Below are positions 1-7,200 of a stretch of 36,630 bases of DNA, piece by piece. Position 1 is the first letter of the stretch; each line of letters starts with the position of its first letter. The stretch spans positions 1 through 36,630 of the forward strand of contig JAUIIS010000012.1 of the NCBI GenBank assembly GCA_030431575.1. The letters are read 5' to 3'. A program made the position numbers and the translations under genes. A model generated the notes under the pieces. That model worked only from the letters and a program-made list of their open reading frames with translations, made no database searches and was not told the DNA's origin. Source of the DNA: Acidimicrobiia bacterium. GTDB lineage: Bacteria; Actinomycetota; Acidimicrobiia; Acidimicrobiales; UBA8592.

Positions 1-130
1 CGAACCTAGGTCGCGGTGGGGCAGCCCAAAAAACGACACAAGTTGCCTGGTCAGTGGCATTGTTTGACAACGGTAGTGACAATAAACCTCGGAAGCGGAG
101 CAATGAGCTTCCCTGAAACCCAACGTCTGC

Positions 131-193
131 GGGCGTTGCGGGCGTTGCGGGCGTTGCGGGCGTTGCGGGCGTTGCGGGCGTTGCGGGGGTTGC
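131..193. repeat. 9-bp tandem repeat, seven units
   Basis: Six perfect copies of GGGCGTTGC lie head to tail (131-184), followed by one copy with a single C-to-G change (185-193) and a decayed further unit. The array lies upstream of the DUF2061 gene. It stays open in two frames only because 9 is a multiple of 3; no gene is called across it. Such arrays commonly vary in copy number by slippage. Confidence 0.95.
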
Positions 194-298
194 GGGGGTC
201 GGCTGAGGTCGCTGGGGAGAGCGTTCCCCCAAAGGTGGCCTGCGGCGAGTCGATTCGTGCCCCATGCGAATATATGACCAATCTGATCGGGATTAACG

Positions 299-304
299 TA
301 CACT
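299..304 (+). promoter_or_regulatory. -10 box of a leaderless promoter (DUF2061 gene)
   Basis: TACACT ends 6 nt before the ATG at 311, and no Shine-Dalgarno sequence lies between. If this is the -10 box, transcription would start at or next to the start codon. The same spacing recurs at seven other genes in this window. No convincing -35 box is visible. Confidence 0.55.
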
Positions 305-310
305 CGGCCC

Positions 311-538
311 ATGACAGCCATCGCCAGCGATCAGGCAGCCCAAAATGCGACTCATCGCGAGTCTCGGCGCAGGAGTTTGTTGAAGACCCTTTCTTGGCGT
401 GCTCTTGCGACGGCGACAACAGTCCTTATTGCCTGGCTTGTCACGGGTGACATCGGAGCAGGCGCCACCATTGGTGGTATCGAGGCCGTTGCCAAGATGG
501 CCTTGTACTACGGCCACGAGCGCGCCTGGGCTCGGTGA
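311..538 (+). CDS. DUF2061 small membrane protein
   Basis: A 75-residue protein matching the DUF2061 family (COG3205-like predicted membrane proteins). Family hallmarks are visible: a basic N-terminal stretch followed by SLLKTLSWRALAT (about residues 22-34), a hydrophobic segment at about 32-46, the IGGIEAVAKM motif near 54-63, and a C-terminal YYGHERAW. Length is normal for the family. The molecular function is not established; it is thought to be an integral membrane protein. ATG 311 is chosen because TACACT lies exactly 6 nt upstream and the family starts close to this point. It stands alone, with the tandem repeat array upstream and an unknown gene downstream. Confidence 0.85.
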   Translation: MTAIASDQAAQNATHRESRRRSLLKTLSWRALATATTVLIAWLVTGDIGAGATIGGIEAVAKMALYYGHERAWAR

Positions 539-723
539 CGCTCACACACCGGGTTGCTGGTCGACGTCGTCTGTCGTCTACCTCGCGGGGCTGCACAACT
601 AAGGATTCGGGCTGGGCTAGAGTGCCCGCCAAGGTAGGCAAGAAGCGTTGCGGCTTCGAGAATGCCCCTGGCCACCGGGACATCGGCCAAGACATACCCA
701 TAGCCAAACCTAGCGGAACACAG

Positions 724-1314
724 ATGGGCCATAACTCAGACGAGTCTGCATCGCCGGACTCTTTCCTCGTGCACCTAAGCACGATGTTGTTGACCGAGCA
801 CCCGCGTTGTGACAGCGACGCGGTGATCTTCAGCGCGGAAGTAGTGAGCCAGATCGGGAATTCGGACCCCAAGTGGCGATCTGTGATCATCGAGGACGCC
901 AGGTGTGCAGTGCCGGTGGACACCACATGCGGGTCTGACATCACGGTGCCATGCGTCAAGATGGACCTGCCTCCCAAAACCAAGCCGGAAAGCGACGGCT
1001 GGGACCTCGTGCTATTTCACCTCTGCGAAACCCCCGACCCCGAGCTGGTTGAGGAATGGATGGCAGTTGCTGCCCGAATCAATCCAACGGTAGATGCGCA
1101 GGCGGAGGTTTGGCTTGAAGTGGACGCACAGCAAGATGCCGCGCAGGATTGGGGGGAGGTCCACTTGACCCGGATCAATGGCGTGGACGCGCTCCGCGAG
1201 CTGTACAGCCACCCCCTCTGGCTGAGCAACCAGGCACTTCATGACGCTGTTGTGGGGATGCAGTACCAGGTCGTCACCCAACCCGTCATCGACCGCCTGG
1301 CCCTGTTGGGGTAG
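724..1314 (+). CDS. hypothetical protein, 196 aa
   Basis: Not recognised. The product is acidic and soluble, with no signal peptide or membrane segment. It has several cysteines in the first half (near residues 20-80) and a Trp- and Asp-rich C-terminal half. The same frame is open upstream to 535, but that part (arginine-rich, low complexity) does not look coding, so ATG 724 is preferred. No clear Shine-Dalgarno sequence precedes it. A TAGAGT hexamer near 618 could be a -10 box, giving a leader of about 95 nt. It converges on purU across a hairpin. Codon use looks like its neighbours, so it is probably real, but no function can be offered. Confidence 0.55.
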   Translation: MGHNSDESASPDSFLVHLSTMLLTEHPRCDSDAVIFSAEVVSQIGNSDPKWRSVIIEDARCAVPVDTTCGSDITVPCVKMDLPPKTKPESDGWDLVLFHLCETPDPELVEEWMAVAARINPTVDAQAEVWLEVDAQQDAAQDWGEVHLTRINGVDALRELYSHPLWLSNQALHDAVVGMQYQVVTQPVIDRLALLG

Positions 1315-1336
1315 ATGATCGACCCACGCTACACAG

Positions 1337-1373
1337 CAGCGCGAAGCCAGTGTTGTCGTTGGGCTTCACGCTG
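1337..1373. terminator. hairpin between convergent genes
   Basis: CAGCGCGAAGCC (1337-1348) pairs with GGCTTCACGCTG (1362-1373) with one mismatch and a 13-nt loop. It sits between the ends of the 724 gene and purU, which converge. There is no T-tract, so a role as a bidirectional terminator or mRNA 3' end is inferred from position and symmetry only. Confidence 0.45.
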
Positions 1374-1461
1374 GTCGGCGGCCGCATCACCGCGACGGTG
1401 TTGGTCTTGGTGGCTTTCTCCGCGTTCTCCGTATATGGGTTCGACCTACTGCACAAATCGG

Positions 1462-2310
1462 CTACTCGAACACGATGGTGCGGGCATTTTCCAACAAGAA
1501 GATTCGGTCCTCGGCCTGCGCCTTCACTGCTCGCGACAGAACAAGGCGCTCGATGTCGCGACCCGACATCACCATCTCTTCGGCGCTATCGCGGTGCGTC
1601 ACGCTCGCCACGTCCTGAGCGATTATTGGCCCTTCGTCAAGCGCCGCCGTGACATAGTGCGCTGTTGCCCCAATGAGTTTGACTCCACGCTCCCAAGCCT
1701 GGTGGTACGGCTTGGCTCCTTTGAACCCGGGCAGAAACGAATGGTGGATATTGATGATACGGCCGGGCAACTGACTGCAGAAATCGTCGCTCAGGATTTG
1801 CATGTAGCGAGCCAGCACAACGAAATCAATGCCGTGCCTGTGAATGAGGTCGAGCAGTCTGGCCTCGGCCGCCGCCTTGGTGTCGGGCGTAACCGGGATA
1901 TGTTCGAAGTCAATGCCATGGCGCAGCACTGCGTCGCGGAGATCTGGATGGTTCGACACCACGAGTGGCACGTCAATGGGGATCTCACCGGTACCGCGCC
2001 GGTACAACAGGTCAAGCAGGCAATGGTCGTACTTTGACACCAGCACCAACGCGCGCCGCTTGTGGTCAACGCGTCGCACCTGCAAAGACCCGCCGAGGCG
2101 CTCGGCCACGGGTGCGAGCTCTGCCTCGAGTTCGCTGCTTTCATAGGTACCCACCTCGAAGCGAGTACGCACACAGAAGGTGTTTGTGGCAGGGTCGCTG
2201 AACTCGGCGTTTCGGAGGATGTTGGCGTCAAGCCCGACGAGCGCCGTAGACAGCGCGGCAACGATGCCTTTCTTGTCTGGGCAGGAGAACGTCAAGATGT
2301 GGTCCGGCAT
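1462..2310 (-). CDS. purU: formyltetrahydrofolate deformylase PurU
   Basis: 282 aa. The enzyme hydrolyses 10-formyl-tetrahydrofolate to formate and tetrahydrofolate, balancing one-carbon pools and supplying formate for purine synthesis. An N-terminal ACT domain (about residues 1-80, opening with ILTFSCPDKKGIVAALS) is followed by a formyltransferase-fold domain. The catalytic Asn, His and Asp are visible in INIHHSFLPGFKGAKPYHQA and in the later HYVTAALDEGPII segment. The length matches the family. ATG 2310 is used because the ACT domain begins right after it, and GCAGG lies about 9 nt upstream. It is divergent from trmL over about 120 bp that contain a palindrome. Confidence 0.95.
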   Translation of the reverse strand: MPDHILTFSCPDKKGIVAALSTALVGLDANILRNAEFSDPATNTFCVRTRFEVGTYESSELEAELAPVAERLGGSLQVRRVDHKRRALVLVSKYDHCLLDLLYRRGTGEIPIDVPLVVSNHPDLRDAVLRHGIDFEHIPVTPDTKAAAEARLLDLIHRHGIDFVVLARYMQILSDDFCSQLPGRIINIHHSFLPGFKGAKPYHQAWERGVKLIGATAHYVTAALDEGPIIAQDVASVTHRDSAEEMVMSGRDIERLVLSRAVKAQAEDRIFLLENARTIVFE

Positions 2311-2386
2311 AGCTCTAGCCTGCCCACGTTTTGGCCGCATGCGGCGCCGATCGGGAGATTTGCCTCGGCGCCCACCCCGCCATCAA

Positions 2387-2422
2387 CCGACAGTGTCGGC
2401 TACTGAGTCGGGCAGGTAGTGT
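2387..2422 (+). promoter_or_regulatory. trmL leaderless promoter with palindrome in the -35 region
   Basis: TAGTGT (2417-2422) ends 6 nt before the GTG start at 2429. CCGACAGTGTCGG (2387-2399), a perfect 6-bp inverted repeat around one base, ends 17 nt before this -10 hexamer and would cover the -35 region. It could be an operator shared by the divergent purU and trmL; that is inference. Confidence 0.45.
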
Positions 2423-2428
2423 GCCCGG

Positions 2429-2926
2429 GTGCATGTGGTCCTGGCCTACCCGTCGATAGCTCCCAATACGGGGGCCATCATCCGGCTGTGTGCAAACACC
2501 GGTTGCCCCCTTCACCTCGTTGAACCGTTGGGGTTCAGCATGGAGTCCAGTCTTCTCAAGCGCGGCGGCCTGGACTACCACGAACTCGCGACCGTCACGG
2601 TTCACCCCAACCTCGATCACGTGGTCGACCAGCTCACTGGGCGATGGTTTGCGTTCTCAGCCAAGTCGGAAACTAACTACACCGACATTGCCTATCGCCA
2701 CGACGATGTCTTGTTGTTCGGCAATGAGTCCACGGGGTTGCCTCCCGACATCATTGCTCGCTATCCAGCAGAGCGGTCGCTCACTATCCCCATGCAGCCC
2801 GGGAACCGAAGCCTCAACCTCGCTAACGCCGTCTCGGTCGCCGTGTACGAGGCATGGCGTCAGGTGGGTTTTTCGCCAGCCGGGCCAGGCTCTGTGCCCA
2901 TGGATCCGCGGAAAGGCGCGATCTGA
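2429..2926 (+). CDS. trmL: tRNA (cytidine(34)-2'-O)-methyltransferase TrmL
   Basis: 165 aa SPOUT-fold methyltransferase. The family 2'-O-methylates the wobble base of tRNA-Leu isoacceptors with S-adenosylmethionine and acts as a dimer. Visible hallmarks are NTGAIIRLCANTG (about residues 13-25), the LFGNESTGLP motif (about 94-103) and the C-terminal knot segment with RSLNLANAVSVAVYEAWRQ. The length is typical. The start is GTG 2429: homology begins immediately (HVVLAYP) and TAGTGT lies exactly 6 nt upstream, which suggests a leaderless mRNA. It is followed after 36 bp by the sigma factor gene, which has its own promoter-like hexamer. Confidence 0.93.
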   Translation: MHVVLAYPSIAPNTGAIIRLCANTGCPLHLVEPLGFSMESSLLKRGGLDYHELATVTVHPNLDHVVDQLTGRWFAFSAKSETNYTDIAYRHDDVLLFGNESTGLPPDIIARYPAERSLTIPMQPGNRSLNLANAVSVAVYEAWRQVGFSPAGPGSVPMDPRKGAI

Positions 2927-2927
2927 C

Positions 2928-2956
2928 CCAGCGGATTGCTGGCGGCCAGATAGTGT
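2928..2956 (+). promoter_or_regulatory. sigma factor gene promoter with short inverted repeat
   Basis: TAGTGT (2951-2956) ends 6 nt before ATG 2963. CCAGC-N5-GCTGG (2928-2942) lies just upstream. No GGAAT-N18-GTT sequence of the SigR type was found here, so there is no sign of direct autoregulation. Confidence 0.45.
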
Positions 2957-2962
2957 GCGGGG

Positions 2963-3580
2963 ATGGCAGATCAGGCCACCTTCGCCGAACAAGCAATGCC
3001 GTTCATGGACCAGCTGTACTCCCACGCGCTTCGTATGACGCGTAACCCCAGCGACGCTGAAGATCTTGTGCAGGAGACGTACCTGAAGGGCTATCGGGGG
3101 TTTGGCGGCTTTACCGAAGGCACCAACCTGCGTGCATGGCTGTTTCGAATTATGACCAACAGCTACATCAACAATTACCGAAAGAAGCAGCGTCGCCCGG
3201 ACGAGTCCGACCTAGAAGACGTTCAGGACCTCTTCTTGTATCGCCGTCTCGGCGGTGCTGAGACAGCAGTTCTCAGCCGAAGCGCCGAGGACGAACTGTT
3301 GGACTCGATTTCTGAGCACGAAGTCAAGCAGGCCATCGAGGACCTCCCCGAGCAATATCGCGACGCCGTGTTGCTGGCCGATGTCGAGGGATTTGCGTAC
3401 AAAGAAATCGCCGAGATTTTGGACGTTCCCATTGGAACCGTGATGTCTCGGCTACATCGGGGAAGAAAACGGCTGCAAGAACAGTTGTACAGCTTTGCCG
3501 AACGCCGAGGACTGGTTGGCGACGGTGCAACTACCGATGAAGCCGCCACCGTTGGTGCCGGCATGGAGAGTTCATCATGA
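2963..3580 (+). CDS. sigR: ECF RNA polymerase sigma factor, SigR/SigH type
   Basis: 205 aa. A group IV sigma factor directing RNA polymerase to thiol-oxidative and heat stress promoters. Sigma-2 spans about residues 10-75 ([40 protein letters not shown]) and sigma-4 about 120-175 ([40 protein letters not shown]). These strings are characteristic of the SigR (Streptomyces) / SigH (mycobacteria) branch. The stop overlaps the start of the next gene in ATGA, so the sigma factor and its anti-sigma factor are probably translationally coupled, as in sigR-rsrA operons. ATG 2963 follows TAGTGT by 6 nt. The C-terminal tail of about 30 residues is low-complexity. Confidence 0.93.
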   Translation: MADQATFAEQAMPFMDQLYSHALRMTRNPSDAEDLVQETYLKGYRGFGGFTEGTNLRAWLFRIMTNSYINNYRKKQRRPDESDLEDVQDLFLYRRLGGAETAVLSRSAEDELLDSISEHEVKQAIEDLPEQYRDAVLLADVEGFAYKEIAEILDVPIGTVMSRLHRGRKRLQEQLYSFAERRGLVGDGATTDEAATVGAGMESSS

Positions 3581-3861
3581 ACGAAAACTCGTCTTGCCCA
3601 GGCGTGCCCGAACTTTGTGAACACTCAAAAGCCTTGATTTCACAGGTGCTCGAAGGCATGCCCACGATTGCCGATGTTGCTGCGGCTCAACAAGAGCTCG
3701 GGCATTGTCTGCCCTGTGTGCAACAGATCGACTTCCAGGTGAGGTTCAAGACCGCGATGGCCCAACAAGCCACCGATACCGCTCCGCCTGCGTTGCAGCT
3801 TCGCATCAGCGAAGCTCTTGGCCGAGTAGACCTGGGCCAGATCGACGTCACCGACCTCTAG
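3577..3861 (+). CDS. rsrA: anti-sigma factor, RsrA/ZAS-like, with shifted histidine
   Basis: 94 aa. Family role: a zinc-binding redox-sensitive anti-sigma factor that holds SigR until disulfide stress releases it. Position (ATGA overlap with the sigma gene) and size fit. Cysteines at 7, 14, 44 and 47 are visible. The usual ZAS core is H-x3-C-x2-C; here the sequence around 40-47 reads ELGHCLPC, so the His is directly next to the first Cys and the expected His position is Glu40. The Cys pair is followed by a helix ([16 protein letters not shown]) and an LQLRISEAL segment like the RsrA C-terminal helix. Zn ligation may differ from RsrA. Identity is supported mainly by context plus the CxxC core. 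Confidence 0.8.
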   Translation: MNENSSCPGVPELCEHSKALISQVLEGMPTIADVAAAQQELGHCLPCVQQIDFQVRFKTAMAQQATDTAPPALQLRISEALGRVDLGQIDVTDL

Positions 3862-3898
3862 CAGCGCTTTGCGCTGGATGAAGCAGCGCTTTGCGCTG
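3862..3898. repeat. two identical tandem hairpins after rsrA
   Basis: CAGCGCTTTGCGCTG occurs at 3862-3876 and again at 3884-3898. Each copy is a perfect 6-bp stem with a TTT loop. The first copy begins directly after the rsrA stop. There is no T-tract. They may act in 3'-end formation or mRNA stability; they resemble the short palindromes after lysS. Confidence 0.8.
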
Positions 3899-3914
3899 AG
3901 CAGGTTTTGGGCGG

Positions 3915-4115
3915 CTACATGATTTTGCCGCGCATTCTTGGCACCACCATGGGTTGATGGAGCGAGCAAAAATCGTAGTCGTTGTAGCGCGACAGCAGCG
4001 TGGCGCAACCTGGTTCGTGGCAGGTACGCCGATTCTGGGTGCGTTGTCTGGTGTTTGAGGGTGTCTCGCAGACCGGCTCGGTTGGCAGATCGACATCGCT
4101 GGCATCTTCGGACAT
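3915..4115 (-). CDS. small Cys/His (zinc-finger-like) protein
   Basis: 66 aa. A short protein with Cys32-x4-Cys37-x12-Cys50-x2-His53 and a conserved-looking LSRYNDYDFCSLHQP segment, the form of a single zinc knuckle seen in small actinobacterial proteins. The acidic N-terminus and basic C-terminus (PRMRGKIM) would suit nucleic-acid or protein contact; this is inference. Start sites are uncertain: ATG 4115 is used, but the frame remains open to ATG 4208 and TTG 4211, which would add about 32 residues. No strong Shine-Dalgarno sequence is seen at either. It converges on rsrA across the paired hairpins. Confidence 0.6.
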   Translation of the reverse strand: MSEDASDVDLPTEPVCETPSNTRQRTQNRRTCHEPGCATLLSRYNDYDFCSLHQPMVVPRMRGKIM

Positions 4116-4242
4116 GGTTGGCAAACCCGGTCGAAACCGCCAGTCATTCCCGAAAACCAGCTCATTTCCGGCGTGGCCATGCCGTGTAGCCGCACCTTGC
4201 CCCGGCATCAAGAAATCGGGCCCTCACGGGTAACTTCGGGGC

Positions 4243-4278
4243 TTGACGTGTCAACCGGGGCTCTGTGACGTCTACTAT
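4243..4278 (+). promoter_or_regulatory. leaderless promoter with inverted repeat
   Basis: TACTAT (4273-4278) ends 6 nt before ATG 4285. TTGAC-GT-GTCAA (4243-4254), a 5-bp inverted repeat with a 2-nt spacer, ends 18 nt before the -10 hexamer, covering the -35 position. It is a candidate operator for the two-gene unit downstream. Confidence 0.5.
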
Positions 4279-4284
4279 CTAGGC

Positions 4285-4434
4285 ATGGATGTTTTGGCAG
4301 CACCCGAATGGCACTTCTGGATCGCAGTCGTCATGGCCCCCTTGGCGATTCTTCAAGTCCTTGGGTTCGCCGTGGGCTACTTCTTCAAAGTCGTCAAGCC
4401 CCGCTACCCCAGCCGCTATCAGAAGCGGTCCTGA
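4285..4434 (+). CDS. small single-pass membrane protein, 49 aa
   Basis: A 49-residue protein with one long hydrophobic segment (about residues 10-34, FWIAVVMAPLAILQVLGFAV) and a basic C-terminal tail (VKPRYPSRYQKRS), predicting N-out/C-in topology. Support for coding comes from the well-spaced TACTAT 6 nt upstream of the ATG and from the tight 5-nt gap to the DUF2342 gene. No family function is recognised. It may be co-transcribed with the metalloprotease. Confidence 0.65.
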   Translation: MDVLAAPEWHFWIAVVMAPLAILQVLGFAVGYFFKVVKPRYPSRYQKRS

Positions 4435-4439
4435 CGCCT

Positions 4440-5522
4440 ATGTCGGGACCAGTTGACTGGGAGTTCGCTCAACGAGTCGCGGCAAAGATTGCGACCCGCA
4501 AACAGGGCGAGCATTCGTATCACTACGCCTCCCTGGCCCCCGATTTCGAACGTTTCACCGCCGAAGCCGAAGAACTCGTTGCCGCCGAAACCGGCTTAGT
4601 CTCGCTCCAAGGCAACGCCCGGGCCCGAGTTGCAGACCGCCCTATGTGGATCGCCGCAAACATCGCGTCCTTCCAACGCCTGCTGCGCCCGGTCCTCGAC
4701 AAGCTCGAAACCAAGAACCCCAAGAAGTCGCGCCTCAGTGGTGTGTCGGGACGCATTGGGGCCATGGAAGTTGGTGTCCTTCTTGGCTGGATGTCTAGTC
4801 GCGTCCTCGGCCAATACGACCTGCTGATCATCGAAGACGAAAACCCCGAAGATCAAGACATCGTCTACTACGTCGGTCCCAACGTCATGGCGCTGGAACG
4901 CAAACACGGCTTCCCGCCCGAAGAGTTCCGGCTCTGGCTGGCCCTGCACGAGTGCACGCACCGAGCCCAGTTCACGGGCATCCCTTGGTTGCGCGAGCAC
5001 TTCTTGAGTTTGGTCAGTCAAACCGTCGACAGCGTCGACCCCGACCCCAAGGTCCTCAAAGAAGCTGTGCAGCGAATCCTCGATGCCCGCAAGTCCGGCG
5101 AGGATCTCCTGGGCGAAGGTGGCCTCCCTGCGTTGTTTGCATCGCCAGAACAACGCGAAGTGCTCAACAAGATCTCAGGCATGATGAGCCTGCTCGAAGG
5201 CCACGGCGACGTCACCATGGACCGTGCCGGCGCAGACCGTATCCCCAGCGCCGAAAAGTTCTCCTCTACATTGCGGGCCCGCCGAAACTCGGCCCGCGGC
5301 ATCAACAAGGTCTTTCAGCGCATCATTGGCATGGAAGCAAAGCTCAACCAGTACCAGGCTGGCGAAGCATTCATTGCCGAGGTTGAGGCCGTGGGAGGCC
5401 CAGAACTGGTCGAGCGCGCATGGGAAGGGCCCGAGAACCTTCCAACCATGGAAGAAATCAAAGCCCCGCAACTGTGGATCGACCGCATGGCGGCAACTGC
5501 CGAAGCTGTCTCCACCGCCTAA
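4440..5522 (+). CDS. zinc-dependent metalloprotease, DUF2342 family
   Basis: 360 aa. Belongs to the actinobacterial DUF2342 family, annotated as putative zinc metallopeptidases and sometimes as coenzyme F420 biosynthesis-associated proteins; a true substrate is not established. The HExxH motif is HECTH at residues 170-174 followed by RAQF. A downstream SLLEGHGDVTMD segment (near 250) carries the probable third acidic ligand. There is no signal peptide, so it is cytoplasmic. ATG 4440 is chosen because the family starts with a WxxA-type helix right after it; the preceding frame overlaps the small membrane protein gene and is not family sequence. It precedes tilS, a common actinobacterial order. 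Confidence 0.9.
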   Translation: MSGPVDWEFAQRVAAKIATRKQGEHSYHYASLAPDFERFTAEAEELVAAETGLVSLQGNARARVADRPMWIAANIASFQRLLRPVLDKLETKNPKKSRLSGVSGRIGAMEVGVLLGWMSSRVLGQYDLLIIEDENPEDQDIVYYVGPNVMALERKHGFPPEEFRLWLALHECTHRAQFTGIPWLREHFLSLVSQTVDSVDPDPKVLKEAVQRILDARKSGEDLLGEGGLPALFASPEQREVLNKISGMMSLLEGHGDVTMDRAGADRIPSAEKFSSTLRARRNSARGINKVFQRIIGMEAKLNQYQAGEAFIAEVEAVGGPELVERAWEGPENLPTMEEIKAPQLWIDRMAATAEAVSTA

Positions 5523-5542
5523 TGCTGAGGCCAACCCGGCAC

Positions 5543-5557
5543 TAGTGTCCTAGGGAG
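5543..5557 (+). promoter_or_regulatory. tilS promoter -10 and ribosome binding site
   Basis: TAGTGT (5543-5548) lies 18 nt before ATG 5567, and GGGAG (5553-5557) lies 9 nt before it. This gene therefore looks leadered, unlike most unit-leading genes here. The hexamer is part of CTAGTGTCC, a 9-mer that recurs in two other intergenic regions. Confidence 0.4.
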
Positions 5558-5566
5558 CAAACGAGC

Positions 5567-6472
5567 ATGGCCGACGCCTCGGTAATGATTGCCCAACTCC
5601 TCGAACGCTGCACCTTTGCCAGGACCCCCGACCTTGCTTTGGCCGTGTCTGGCGGCCCTGATTCGCTGGCCATGCTTGCGCTGGCGTGTCAGACCAACGT
5701 CGCGGTCACGGCCTTCCATGTCGACCATCAGCTCCGCCCTGGGTCGAGCGAGGAAGCCAACGTCGTTGCTTCCGCCGCTGAGAGGCTGGGAGCCGGGTTT
5801 GAAGCGTTGACCGTTGCGGTCGCGCCTGGCCCCAACCTCGAAGAGCGGGCCCGCATTGCTCGCTTCGACGTTCTGCCACGCGGCGCGGCCACCGGGCACA
5901 CTGCCGACGACCAGGCAGAGACCGTTGTCCTGGCATTGTTGCGAGGCAGCGCGTGGGCCGGCCTTTCCGGCATGGACCCGGGCCCCACAAAGCCCATCCT
6001 GGGGTTGCGCCGCGCTGAGACGGTAGGGCTTTGCGCGCATCTGGGCCTAACTCCGGTCGAAGACCCATCCAACAACGACCCGGCATTTCGCAGAAACCGT
6101 GTTCGGCACGAGCTCATGCCCCTCCTCAACGACATTGCCGAGCGAGATGTTGTGCCGGTTCTTGCCCGCCAGGCTGGCTTGCTGCGACAAGGTGGCCATG
6201 TGCTTGGCCAACTAGCAGAACAACTAGACCCGACCGACGCGAAAGCGTTGGCTGGCGCGCACCCGGCGGTGGCGAGAGAAGCTGTGCGAAACTGGCTTTG
6301 GACCCAAACCGGTGCCGCTCACCCTCCCGACCTAGCCGCGGTCGACAGGGTGCTGGGTGTGGCCCGCCTCGAAGCCACCGCCACCGAGGTAAGTGGGGCG
6401 TTTCGTGTCGAACGCAGCCAACAACAGTTACGGATTGTTCCTATTACGCGGGCTGCACCCGCCTCCAACTAA
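5567..6472 (+). CDS. tilS: tRNA(Ile)-lysidine synthetase TilS
   Basis: 301 aa. It ligates lysine to cytidine 34 of tRNA-Ile(CAU) using ATP, converting its identity from Met to Ile; it is essential in most bacteria. The PP-loop ATP-binding motif SGGPDS lies at residues 28-33. The family strings FHVDHQLRPGSSEEA, GHTADDQAETVVLALLRGS and the DPSNNDPAFRRNRVRHEL segment are visible. The protein is short and ends soon after the catalytic and linker domains, as in other actinobacteria, without the full C-terminal tRNA-binding domain of E. coli. It is 10 nt upstream of hpt, a classic pairing. Confidence 0.95.
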   Translation: MADASVMIAQLLERCTFARTPDLALAVSGGPDSLAMLALACQTNVAVTAFHVDHQLRPGSSEEANVVASAAERLGAGFEALTVAVAPGPNLEERARIARFDVLPRGAATGHTADDQAETVVLALLRGSAWAGLSGMDPGPTKPILGLRRAETVGLCAHLGLTPVEDPSNNDPAFRRNRVRHELMPLLNDIAERDVVPVLARQAGLLRQGGHVLGQLAEQLDPTDAKALAGAHPAVAREAVRNWLWTQTGAAHPPDLAAVDRVLGVARLEATATEVSGAFRVERSQQQLRIVPITRAAPASN

Positions 6473-6482
6473 GGTCGCCCTT

Positions 6483-7019
6483 GTGAACCAAGCCAACGAG
6501 ATCGGCGACGTGCTCCTCAGTGAGGAGCAACTCCAGCAGCGAGTCGGCGAGCTGGGTCGCCAGATCACCAAAGACTACGCAGGCAAGAGTCCGCTGCTCA
6601 TCTGCGTGCTCAAAGGTGCGTTTGTGTTCATGGCCGATCTTGCTCGGGCCGTCGACCTTCCCGTTGAGTTCGATTTCATGGCGGTGTCGTCTTACGGCAA
6701 CGCCACAAAGACCAGCGGCGTCGTGCGAATCGTGAAGGATCTCGATATCGATCTGGGCGGCCGCGACGTCATCATTGTCGAGGACATCATTGATAGCGGC
6801 CTCACGCTGCGCTACTTGCGCAAGAACCTCGCTTCGCGCAGCCCAGCTTCCATCGAGGTTTGTGCGTTGCTGGTTCGTGCAGGACGCCAGGAAGCTGACC
6901 TCGACCTCAAATACGTCGGCTTCGAGATCCCGCCAGATTTTGTCATTGGCTATGGGCTCGATGTTGGCGAGCGCTATCGGAACCTTCCCTACCTGGCCAG
7001 GTTCGAAGGCACGGTCTAA
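6483..7019 (+). CDS. hpt: hypoxanthine phosphoribosyltransferase
   Basis: 178 aa. Purine salvage enzyme converting hypoxanthine (and usually guanine) plus PRPP to IMP or GMP. The PRPP-binding loop is VEDIIDSG (residues 99-106). LICVLKGAFVFMADLAR and the C-terminal VGYGLDVGERYRNLP-type segment (here IGYGLDVGERYRNLPYLARF) are diagnostic. The start is GTG 6483: homology begins at EIGDVLLSEE shortly after, and the upstream in-frame part lies inside tilS. TAAGGT ends 7 nt before the GTG, so a leaderless internal start is possible besides read-through from tilS. It lies between tilS and ftsH as in other actinobacteria. Confidence 0.95.
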   Translation: MNQANEIGDVLLSEEQLQQRVGELGRQITKDYAGKSPLLICVLKGAFVFMADLARAVDLPVEFDFMAVSSYGNATKTSGVVRIVKDLDIDLGGRDVIIVEDIIDSGLTLRYLRKNLASRSPASIEVCALLVRAGRQEADLDLKYVGFEIPPDFVIGYGLDVGERYRNLPYLARFEGTV

Positions 7020-7188
7020 CCCGTCGGGGCGCAAGCCTCGGCCGACACGGCGCGTGGGGAAGACACCTCATGGCCAATGATCCGCCCGGCCCATTGGGTC
7101 ACGGCGGGCGCACCTGCAACCACAAAACGTGACTTTTTGCGGTGGTTAAGGGGGCAAACGGTGGATTCGTCGCTGAGGGTGGCCGAAC

Positions 7189-7194
7189 TACCGT
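7189..7194 (+). promoter_or_regulatory. ftsH leaderless promoter -10
   Basis: TACCGT ends 6 nt before ATG 7201 and no Shine-Dalgarno sequence precedes the ATG. The 180 bp between hpt and ftsH leave room for the promoter. Confidence 0.5.
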
Positions 7195-7200
7195 CGTCAC

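Noticed and set aside
16-450. Plus-strand frame of 144 codons with repeated Ala-Leu-Arg
   Set aside because: It is open only because it crosses the 9-bp tandem repeat; it overlaps the DUF2061 gene out of frame and has no family resemblance.
1350-1652. Hydrophobic plus-strand frame after the 724 gene
   Set aside because: Starts with TTG inside a hairpin between convergent genes and runs antisense into purU; no promoter or Shine-Dalgarno sequence.
2841-2962. SigR autoregulatory promoter upstream of the sigma factor gene
   Set aside because: GGAAA near 2910 has no GTT at 18 nt, so no consensus match.
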